The notes beneath the pieces were generated by a model, which made no database searches, was not told the DNA's origin, and saw only the letters and a list, made by a program, of their open reading frames with translations. The translations under genes and the position numbers were made by a program. From assembly GCA_947628185.1 (NCBI GenBank), contig CANQYW010000007.1, positions 1-64,000 of the forward strand: 64,000 nt of DNA, read 5' to 3'. This document shows positions 15,479-24,100 of this stretch, piece by piece (positions within the stretch are counted from its first letter, which is position 1; each line of letters starts with the position of its first letter). Source of the DNA: an uncultured Oscillospiraceae bacterium. GTDB taxonomy: Bacteria; Bacillota; Clostridia; Oscillospirales; Oscillospiraceae.

Positions 15479-18400
15479 ATGCAAGATGAACAAAACGCCC
15501 TTGTCTGCCCGGTTTGCGGCTCGGGGGACGTGATGGAGGTCCGCGGCATGGGCGTCTGTTTCGCCTGCCGCGCCAAGTTCGAGCTGCCGAAGACGGATGA
15601 GGAGCCCTTCCAGCCTCTCAGCCTCTTCCTGAGCTACGGCCACCCGGAGGCGGAGATCTGCCGCCGGATAGTGGCGGCCCTCCGGGAGCGGGGCCACAAG
15701 GTCTGGATGGATGAGGACAAGATCCACACCGGCGACGACTGGCGGCGGCGCATCATGCAGGGCGTCTCCGAGAGCCAGGGCGTGGTGTCCTGCCTCTCCC
15801 GGCACTCCGTCCGGGACCCCGGGGTGTGCCTCGATGAGCTCTCCATAGCCATCGGCGTCAGCGGCGGCAACATAAAGACCGTCCTCTTGGAGCCGGAGCG
15901 CCTCGTGGAACCCCCACCCTCCCTCTGCCACCTCCAGTGGCTCGACATGAGCGAATGGAAACAAAAACTCAGCGAGGGCGAGGCCGCTTTTGAGCCCTGG
16001 TTCAAGGACAAGATGGAGCAACTCATCAAGGTAATTGAGAGCCCCGACAGCCAGGAGTTCGCGGGACAGATAGCGGAGCTCAAGAAGAAACTATACGTCA
16101 ACTACAGCACCGGGAAACAGCGTGATCTATTAAGCCGCCTCTTCGTCGGGCGGGGCTGGCTCACCCAGGAGGTGGAGGACTGGTTAAACGACCCCAACGG
16201 CAACCGCCTCTGCGTCCTCTATGGCGACCCCGGCGTGGGCAAGAGCGCCTTTGCCGCCCACTACATACACTACAACCCCCGCGTGGCCGCCGGGCTATTC
16301 TGCGAGTTCAGTCACCCCCACTACAACGAGCCTCGGACTCTCCTCATGACCCTCGCCTACCTCCTGGCCTGCCGGATACCGGATTATAGGTCAGCGCTCA
16401 TAGCCTCCCTCGAGCATGAAAAGAGGCTCGGCAGCATGGAGCCCTCGGAACTATTCGATCTACTGTTCACCGGCCCCATGGGGCGTTTAATGGTGGACGG
16501 CAGCCGTGAGACGCTCTGCGTCGTCATCGACGGCCTCGACGAGTGTTCCTCCGGGGAATCCAACACCGTGGCCCAGGTGCTGGGGCAGTTCGCCCCGCGC
16601 CTGCCGAAGTGGTTAAGGATACTTGTAACCGCCCGGGAAGTGGCCTCCGTACAGGAGCCCCTGGGCGGGGCACACCACTTAGAGCTCCACGGCGCCGAGG
16701 CGCGGAACCTCTCGGACGTGGAGGAGTACTTCAAGGCCATACTTGGCGAGCGTTTCGGCTCTGACCCCGAGTGGAACGAGGCGCTTTCGGCGCTCCGGGA
16801 GCGCAGCGGCGGCATATTCCTCTACGCCCAGCTGGTGGCGGAGGGAATTTTGAGCGGGAAACTCACCCTCCGGGACACCTCCTCCTTCCCCTCCGGGATG
16901 TCCGACGCATTTCATAGATGGTTCACATGGTTCTTCCCGGATGTGGAGGAGTATAAGCGGGAATGGCGTCCGGCATTTGACCTGCTCCTTGCTTCATCGG
17001 AGCCTCTTCCGAAAGACGAACTCCGGGAAGTTCTCCACTGGAGCGACGGGAAACGGAAAGATTTCCTCCGGCGCGTGAAAGTCCTCCTCCGGGAGGGGAA
17101 AAACGACTGGGGCAAGGAGACGGTGGAATTAACACACCTCTATCTTCGTCAATGGCTCTCCTCCAGCGGCATGTACTCCGCCAGCGCCGTGGACGGCGCG
17201 GAGGCCATGGAGCGGGAGTATATGGTGAAACTCCGCACAGCGCCCAAGGATCTCTCTGAGTACGGGGCTCTCTACCTCGCGGCTAAGCCCGGCATAGACA
17301 GCCGTCTCACGGAGGACGAGCGGCACAATCTCGTCTGGCGGTGCATAGACGCCGGTGACTACTGCACGGCCTGGCTAAAATACGCCTCCGGCGAACGGGC
17401 CCTGCGTCTCGCCCTCACAAGGGCGGAGGCCGGGGCCAAAGGGAGCAGCGTCTCCCGCACGCTGCGTGACTACGGCGTCAGCTGCAACAGGCTCGCCGCG
17501 GTCTTGGACGAGAACGGCGACGTGGCGGGGGCCCTCAAGCTCTACGAACAGGGTCTTCAGATGGCCCAGAGGGTTGTGGAAAACGGCGACAGGCCCGGCG
17601 CGCTCAAGGACCTCACCATCAGCTACAACAACGTGGCCAGCATACGCCGCGCCCAGGGGGATCTCCGTGGGGCGCTGGAGCTATACGAGAAGTCCCTCGC
17701 CATCCGGGAGAAACTTTACGAGGAGCGCCGCACTCCCACCACCCTGCGGGACCTCTCCATAAGCTGTAACATGGTGGCCACAGTCCGGGAGGACCTATGG
17801 GATCTCGACGGGGCGCTGGAGCTCTACGAGCGGGCCCTCGCCATCCGGGAGGAGCTGGCGCGGGAGGACAGTTCCACCTCCGCCCGCCGGGACCTCTCCA
17901 TAAGCTACAGCAAGGTGGCGGCACTTCTCCAGAAATTAGGCAACTACACGAGGGCCAAGGAGCTCTTTGAGAAGGACTTGGAGCTCGCTGAGGGGCTGGT
18001 GCGGGAGCTGGGCACCCCCGACGCCAGGCGATCCCTCAGTATATGCTACAACAAGCTGGCGAAACTCTACAAGGCTCTGGGGGACCTTCCGGGGGCGCTG
18101 GAGTACTACAAGATGGACTACAAGCTCTCCGAGGAGCTGGCCCAGGAGGGCGGCACGCCCACGGCCCTCAGAGACCTCAACGTAAGCTGCAACGCCATGG
18201 GCGACACCCTGAAGGCCATGGGCGATTTGGACGGCGCGCTGGAGCAGTACATGCGGGCCCTGGCGCTGGCCGAGAGAGTTGTGAAGATGCGCGACGTCCC
18301 CGACGCCCGCCGGGACCTCTCCGTCAGCTACAACAAGATAGCGGGGCTGCTGGAGGCCAAGGGGGATCTGGACGGGGCCCTCAAGTACTGCGAGATGGAT

Positions 18401-19468
18401 CTGGCCATAAGCGAGGAGCTGGCCCGCATGGACAACTCCCCTGAGTGCCGCCGGGACCTCTCCATAAGCTACAGCAAGATATCCACGGTGCTCCTGTCGA
18501 AGGGCGATCTCCAGCGGGCGATGGAGTACCGGCAGAAGGACATCGCCATCGCGGAACAGCTTGTCCGGGACAACGAGTCCATCGGCACCCTGGGGGATCT
18601 CTCCGTCAGTTACGACAAGGCCGCCAAGATCTGCCTCTCCCTCAAGGACTACGAGAGGGCCCGGTACTACTATGGCCGCAGCATAGAGCTCTCTGAGCGG
18701 GTGGTCAAGCGGAGCGATTCCACCTCCAGCCGCCGGGACCTGGCCATCACCTACTATCTCTTGGCGGACGTCCTCAAGGAGCAGGGGGACAACGCCGGGG
18801 CGCTGGAGCTCTACGAGAAGGGCAACGCCGTGATAGAGCACCTGGCGGGCGAGGACTCCCCCCTCAAGCTCGATAGGACCCTGGCCATGGGCCACGACGA
18901 GGCCGGGGAGCTGGCCGCGTCCCTGGGGCGCGACGACGCCGCCATGGCCCACTACGACAGGCAGATCGAGCTCCGGGAGCTCATCGTAAAGAAGGATGAC
19001 ACCCCCCAGACCCAGCGTGGGCTCTTCGTGAGCTATTTCACCTGCGCCTCCTCCCACGAGACGAACGGTGACCTTGCGGGGGCATACAAGCTCTTTGAGC
19101 GGGCCTCGGTCCTGGCGATGGAGACGTTCAAGAGACAGCACGGCACCCCGGAGAGCCGCCGGGACGTGTGCGTGTGCGTCAATAGGCTCGGCTCCGTGGC
19201 CCAGAGCATGGGGGACAACGAGCGGGCCATCCAGCTCTTTGAGCGGAGCCTCAAGCTGACGGAGGAGCTTTACCGCAAGCGCGGCAGCGCCGGGGACCTT
19301 GACGATCTGGGTTTCGTCCTCTATAAGCTGGTGGGCGTCCCGGGCCTCGGCACTGAGAAACGCCGCCGCATGGCGGAGTACGGGCTCATCGTGGCGAAGA
19401 AACTCAACAAGGATGACCCCAAAGAGCGCTACGAGATAATGTGCTCCTTCTTTAAGTCCAAGCTGTGA
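15479..19468 (+). CDS. TIR-NACHT-TPR protein 1 (NLR-like STAND ATPase)
   Basis: This 1329-residue protein has, in order: a zinc ribbon (Cys10, Cys13, Cys27, Cys30; CPVC and CFAC); a TIR domain (about 47-150; SLFLSYG, VWMDEDKIHTGDDW, and Glu120 in CLDELSIAI aligned with the NADase glutamate of SARM1-type TIRs); a NACHT-type ATPase with Walker A GDPGVGKS (249-256), Walker B VVIDGLDEC (348-356) and sensor-like ILVTAREV; a helical region; 13 TPR-like repeats of 47 residues (about 662-1273); and a C-terminal cap. AAGGAGG precedes the ATG. No membrane span is seen, so it should be cytoplasmic. Bacterial TIR-STAND proteins sense a cue through repeats, oligomerise through the ATPase and let TIR domains act on NAD+ or as scaffolds; an immune role here is inference. 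It begins a three-gene operon. Confidence 0.9.
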   Translation: MQDEQNALVCPVCGSGDVMEVRGMGVCFACRAKFELPKTDEEPFQPLSLFLSYGHPEAEICRRIVAALRERGHKVWMDEDKIHTGDDWRRRIMQGVSESQGVVSCLSRHSVRDPGVCLDELSIAIGVSGGNIKTVLLEPERLVEPPPSLCHLQWLDMSEWKQKLSEGEAAFEPWFKDKMEQLIKVIESPDSQEFAGQIAELKKKLYVNYSTGKQRDLLSRLFVGRGWLTQEVEDWLNDPNGNRLCVLYGDPGVGKSAFAAHYIHYNPRVAAGLFCEFSHPHYNEPRTLLMTLAYLLACRIPDYRSALIASLEHEKRLGSMEPSELFDLLFTGPMGRLMVDGSRETLCVVIDGLDECSSGESNTVAQVLGQFAPRLPKWLRILVTAREVASVQEPLGGAHHLELHGAEARNLSDVEEYFKAILGERFGSDPEWNEALSALRERSGGIFLYAQLVAEGILSGKLTLRDTSSFPSGMSDAFHRWFTWFFPDVEEYKREWRPAFDLLLASSEPLPKDELREVLHWSDGKRKDFLRRVKVLLREGKNDWGKETVELTHLYLRQWLSSSGMYSASAVDGAEAMEREYMVKLRTAPKDLSEYGALYLAAKPGIDSRLTEDERHNLVWRCIDAGDYCTAWLKYASGERALRLALTRAEAGAKGSSVSRTLRDYGVSCNRLAAVLDENGDVAGALKLYEQGLQMAQRVVENGDRPGALKDLTISYNNVASIRRAQGDLRGALELYEKSLAIREKLYEERRTPTTLRDLSISCNMVATVREDLWDLDGALELYERALAIREELAREDSSTSARRDLSISYSKVAALLQKLGNYTRAKELFEKDLELAEGLVRELGTPDARRSLSICYNKLAKLYKALGDLPGALEYYKMDYKLSEELAQEGGTPTALRDLNVSCNAMGDTLKAMGDLDGALEQYMRALALAERVVKMRDVPDARRDLSVSYNKIAGLLEAKGDLDGALKYCEMDLAISEELARMDNSPECRRDLSISYSKISTVLLSKGDLQRAMEYRQKDIAIAEQLVRDNESIGTLGDLSVSYDKAAKICLSLKDYERARYYYGRSIELSERVVKRSDSTSSRRDLAITYYLLADVLKEQGDNAGALELYEKGNAVIEHLAGEDSPLKLDRTLAMGHDEAGELAASLGRDDAAMAHYDRQIELRELIVKKDDTPQTQRGLFVSYFTCASSHETNGDLAGAYKLFERASVLAMETFKRQHGTPESRRDVCVCVNRLGSVAQSMGDNERAIQLFERSLKLTEELYRKRGSAGDLDDLGFVLYKLVGVPGLGTEKRRRMAEYGLIVAKKLNKDDPKERYEIMCSFFKSKL
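17462..19297 (+). repeat. Tandem 141-bp coding repeats (13 TPR-like units of 47 residues)
   Basis: Thirteen consecutive 47-residue units follow the pattern RRDLSxSYNKxA...GDLxGALELYE...EELxxxxxTPxA; unit 12 has one extra residue. Canonical TPRs are 34 residues and kinesin-light-chain types 42, so the period is unusual. Units are diverged from one another and no two adjacent ones look recently duplicated. Confidence 0.85.
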
Positions 19469-19506
19469 CGCGCCCCTCCCCCATCTCTCCACAAGGAGGT
19501 CACGCT

Positions 19507-21123
19507 ATGACGGATAATAACACTTTAAACCCCCAGGCCATAGAGAACATGGCCATACGCATGAGCCGCGAGGCCGACGCCCTGCGGGACCAGGGGGATC
19601 TTGCAGGGGCCTCGGAGCTATACGACAAGGCCCTCGCTATGGCGGAGGAGGCAGTGCGGGCTGGGGGCGGTGAGAGTTCCCGAAGGGTACTCAGGGTATC
19701 CTGCATCAGCGCCGGCGGCATCCGGGTGGGACTCGGGGACTTTGCGGGAGCGATAGCGCTCTACGGGCGGGGCCTCGAGACTGCCCTCCTCTCCCTCCGC
19801 CTCGGCGACGCCGGGGCCCGGAGGGGCGTCTCCATATGCCACAGCGCCATAGCCGGGGCCCTCCGGGCCCAGGGGGACCTTCCGGGGGCGCTGGAGCACT
19901 ACTCGGCGGCTATCGACAATTCCTGGGAGCTCCTAAAGGAGACCGGCGGGGACCAGGACCGCCGGGACTACAGCGTCTACTGCGCCCTGGCGGCGGGGGT
20001 CCTGGAGGATAAGGGGGACCTCAATGGGGCGGCGGAGCTATATAGGATAGTTCTAAAGATCCGGCGGGAGCTCATGGAGCGCCGGGACACCCCGGAGGCC
20101 CGGTGGGACCTGAGTCTCGCCTACGAGCACCTGGCGGGGGTCTTAGAGGCACAGGGGGAACTTAATGAGGCACTTGATCTCTTTGAGAAGTCCATGGCCA
20201 TATGGGAGTTGACGCTCAAGGACGATAACTGTCCCCCCGCCCGCAGGAGGTACGCCATAAGCTGCGGGAACGTGGCGGAGATACTAAAGCTCAAGGGCAA
20301 CCTCCAGGAGGCACTGGAACTATACCTGAAGAGTATGCACATGTCCGAGGAGCTGGCCCGGGAGCTTGGCACCCCGGACGCCCGGCGGGAACTCTCCATA
20401 AGCCGCGACAACGCGGCGGAGGTGATGGAGGAGCTGGGCGACACCGAGGGGGCTCTCAAGCTCTACGAGCTCGTCCTGGCGGAGGCGGAGCGTCAGGCAA
20501 GGGAGCTGGGCACTCCGAGAGCCCGGCGGGACCTCAGTATCTCCTACGGGAACGCGGCGGGCGTCTATGAGGCCCGGGGAGAGCTCAAGACCGCCCTCGG
20601 ACTCTATGAGCAGAGCCTCGCCGTGGCGGAGGAGCTATCCCGGGAGGACAAGTCGCCGGGTATGCGCCGGGACCTCAGCGTAGCTTATTGCAACGCCGCC
20701 GGACTGCGCCTCACCCTGGGGGATCTTCCGGGGGCGCTGGAGCTATATGAGAAGGATCTCGCCCTGGCGGAGGAGCTGGTCCGGGAGCTGGGCACCCCGG
20801 AGGCACGGCGGGACCTGGGCATAAGCTGTGACGGCATAGCCGAACTCTACGCGGAGATGGGGGACATGCCCCGGGCCCAGGAGTTCTTCGAGCGGGCACT
20901 GGAGGTCCGGGAGGGCCTTCTCCGGGAGGGCGGGGTCCTCCGGGACCTGGACGCCGCCATCTCCACCCTATACGGTATGGCGCTCCTGCCGACACTCCCG
21001 GAGGCACGGCGGGCTGAGCTCGCCAAAAGGGGCCTCGAGCTCCAAAGCGCCCTTGAGCGCTACGGGCCGCCGGGGAGGTATGAGGACATGGCGTCATACT
21101 TCCGCAAATGTTTGGGCTCGTGA
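19507..21123 (+). CDS. TPR-only protein between the two TIR-NACHT genes
   Basis: This 538-residue protein is built of about ten 47-residue TPR-like units of the same type as those in its neighbours, from about residue 18 to 475, followed by the same kind of C-terminal cap (LPEARRAELAKRGLEL... YEDMASYF), which matches the caps of both large proteins. It has no TIR, no ATPase and no zinc ribbon. AAGGAGGTCACGCT precedes the ATG at 19507; the frame is open further upstream into the previous gene's end, but without a site. It lies 38 nt after the first and 12 nt before the second TIR-NACHT gene, so all three are one transcript. It may be a regulator, adaptor or decoy that contacts the sensors through the cap or the repeats; function not shown. 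Confidence 0.85.
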   Translation: MTDNNTLNPQAIENMAIRMSREADALRDQGDLAGASELYDKALAMAEEAVRAGGGESSRRVLRVSCISAGGIRVGLGDFAGAIALYGRGLETALLSLRLGDAGARRGVSICHSAIAGALRAQGDLPGALEHYSAAIDNSWELLKETGGDQDRRDYSVYCALAAGVLEDKGDLNGAAELYRIVLKIRRELMERRDTPEARWDLSLAYEHLAGVLEAQGELNEALDLFEKSMAIWELTLKDDNCPPARRRYAISCGNVAEILKLKGNLQEALELYLKSMHMSEELARELGTPDARRELSISRDNAAEVMEELGDTEGALKLYELVLAEAERQARELGTPRARRDLSISYGNAAGVYEARGELKTALGLYEQSLAVAEELSREDKSPGMRRDLSVAYCNAAGLRLTLGDLPGALELYEKDLALAEELVRELGTPEARRDLGISCDGIAELYAEMGDMPRAQEFFERALEVREGLLREGGVLRDLDAAISTLYGMALLPTLPEARRAELAKRGLELQSALERYGPPGRYEDMASYFRKCLGS

Positions 21124-21135
21124 GGAGGGAAATCC

Positions 21136-24100
21136 ATGGCGGATGGGATAGAGAACAAGATTATTTGCCCGGTCTGCGGCTCCGAGGACGTGACGCGGGC
21201 GGGAAATATCGGGATCTGTTTCTCCTGCAGGGCGAAATTTGAACTTTTAGAGGCGGAGGAGAAACCATTCAAACCCCTTCGCCTTTTCTTGAGCTACGGC
21301 CACCCGGAGGCGGAGATCTGCCGCCGTATCGTGGCCGCCCTCCGGGGGCGGGGCCACAAGGTCTGGATGGACGAGGACAAGATCCACACCGGCGACGACT
21401 GGCGGCGGCGCATCATGCAAGGGGTCTCCGAGAGCCAGGGGGTCGTCTCCTGCCTCTCCCGGCACTCCGTCCGGGACCCCGGCGTCTGCCTCGATGAGCT
21501 CTCCATAGCCATCGGCGTCAGCGGCGGCAATATCAAAACGGTCCTCCTGGAACCCGAGCGTCTTGTTGAGCCGCCACCCTCCCTCTGTCACCTCCAGTGG
21601 CTCGACATGAGCGAATGGAAACAGAAACTCAGCGAGGGCGAGGCGGTCTTTGAGCCCTGGTTCAAGGGGAAGATGGAGGAGCTCATCCGCGTCATTGAGA
21701 GTCCCGACAGCCAGGAGTTCGCGGGACAAATTGCGGAGCTCAAGAAAAAGCTCTACGTCAACTACAGCACCGGCAAGCAGCGGGATCTATTAAGCCGCCT
21801 GTTCGTCGGTCGCGGTTGGCTCACCCAGGAGGTGGAGGACTGGTTAAACGACCCCAACGGTAACCGCCTCTGCGTCCTATATGGCGACCCCGGCGTGGGC
21901 AAGAGCGCCTTCGCCGCGCACTACATACACTATAACCCCCGCGTCGCGGCGGGATTATTCTGTGAGTTCAGTCACCCCCATTATAACGAGTCCCGGACGC
22001 TCCTCATGACCCTCGCCTACCTTCTTGCCTGCCGGATACCGGATTATAGGTCAGCGCTTATCGCCTCCCTCGAGCATGAAAAGAGGCTCGGCAGCATGGA
22101 GCCCTCGGAGCTCTTTGATTTACTCTTCACTGGACCCATGGGACGGCTCATGGTGGACGGCAGCCGTGAGACGCTTTGCGTGGTGATAGATGGTCTTGAT
22201 GAGTGCTCATCGGGCGAGTCCAACACCGTGGCCCAGGTGCTGGGGCAGTTCGCCCCGCGCCTGCCGAAATGGCTGAGAATACTTGTGACGGCCCGTGAGG
22301 TGGCGTCGGTACAGGAACCCCTGGGCGGGGCACACCACCTGGAACTCCACGGCGCCGAGGCGCGGAACCTCTCGGACGTGGAGGAGTACTTCAAGGCTAT
22401 TCTTGGCGAGCGTTTCGGCTCCGACCCCGAGTGGGGTGACGCACTCACCGCGTTAAGAGAGCGCAGCGGCGGCATATTCCTCTACGCCCAGCTGGTGGCG
22501 GAGGGAATTTTGAGCGGGAAATTAACCCTCCGGGACACCTCCTCCTTCCCCTCGGGGATGTCCGACGCATTTCACCGTTGGTTCACCTGGTTCTTCCCGG
22601 ACGTGGAGGAGTATAAGCGGGAGTGGCGTCCGGCATTCGACCTGCTCCTCGCCTCCTCAGAACCCCTGCCCAAAGATGAACTGCGTAACGTTCTCCACTG
22701 GAGCGACGGAAAACGGAAAGATTTCCTTAGGCGCGTGAAAGTTCTCCTCCGGGAGGGCAAAAACGATTGGGGCAAGGAGACGGTGGAATTAACACACCTC
22801 TATCTGCGCCAGTGGCTCTCCTCCAGCGGCATGTACTCCGCCAGCGCCGTGGACGGCGCGGAGGCCATGGAGCGGGAATACCTCGCAACACTCAGGGCCG
22901 ACCCGGACAAGCTCTCGGAATACGGGGCACTCTATCTCGCGTCAGTGCCGGACATCGACCAGCGTCTCACAGACGACGAGCGGCACGACCTCGTCTGGCG
23001 GTGCCTGTTGGCCGGGGACTACTGCGCCACATGGGGGAAGTATGCCTCCGCCGAGAGGGCTCTGCGTCTGGCCGTTGCCAGGTCAGAGGTGGGCGTCAGG
23101 GACAGGGACGCCGCCCGCGTCCGCCGGGCGCCGCGTTTCCTCTTTCGGACAAAGTCAGCCGAGGACAAAAGAGTTTCCCGCGCCCTGCGGTACTACGGCA
23201 TCAGCTGCAATAAACTCGCCACCGTGTTGGAGGCTATTGGAGATCTCGACGGCGCGCTGGAGCTCTACGAGCGGGGCCTCACCGCAGCTCAGAGGGTGGC
23301 GGAAGGCAGCGACGGGCCCGGCGCCCTCAAGACCCTTGCCAACAGTTACGCCAACGTGGCCGAAATACACCGCGCCCGGGGGGATCTCGACGGGGCGCAG
23401 GAACTATATGGGAAGGCCCTGGCCGTCTGCGAGGATCTGTCCCGGGAGTTTGACTCCCCGGAAATGCTGAGCGGCGTCAGCGCGTGCTGCGTCAACGTGG
23501 CGTTGATACTGGAGACCCGGGGCGACTTCGACGGGGCGCTGAAACTATATAGGCGGGCCCTGGCCATCGACGAGGAGTCTATTAAGGCGGACCGCTCCCC
23601 GGGGATCCGCAAAGAACTCGGCATAAGCTGCAACAGTGTGGCGCGGATACTGGAGACCCGTGGGGACCTGGCGGGGGCGATGAAACTCTACAAGCGGGCC
23701 CTCGCGCTCTTTGAGGAGCTCGCCCAGGAGGAGCGCACCCCGGAGATTTGCAGAGAGCTCGGCGTCAGCTGCAACAATGTGGCGGGGATCCTGGAGACCC
23801 AGGGGGATCTTGCGGGGGCGATGGAGCTCTATAAGCGTGCCCTCCACATCCGCCGGAAACTTGCCCAGGAGCTCGGCACCCCAGCCGCCCGGCGGGAGTT
23901 ATCCATAAATTACAGCAAGATCGCCTCGGTGCTCATGGTCGAGGGCGATCTCCAGCGGGCGATGGAGCTCTATCGGCGGGCCCTCGACATCCAGGAGGAT
24001 ATCTCCAAGGGCAACAGCTCCCCCTCCGCCCGCCGGGACATCATAATAAGCTGCGGCAGAGTGGCGAGGATCCTTGAGGTCCAGGGGGACCTTGATGGGG

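Noticed and set aside
17936-19492. A 518-codon minus-strand frame across the first TPR array
   Set aside because: It mirrors the 141-bp repeats in reverse and has no ribosome binding site. GC-rich DNA often leaves such frames open.
19469-19506. Earlier start of the TPR-only protein at 19465
   Set aside because: It would overlap the end of the first receptor gene without a ribosome binding site, whereas AAGGAGG precedes the ATG at 19507.
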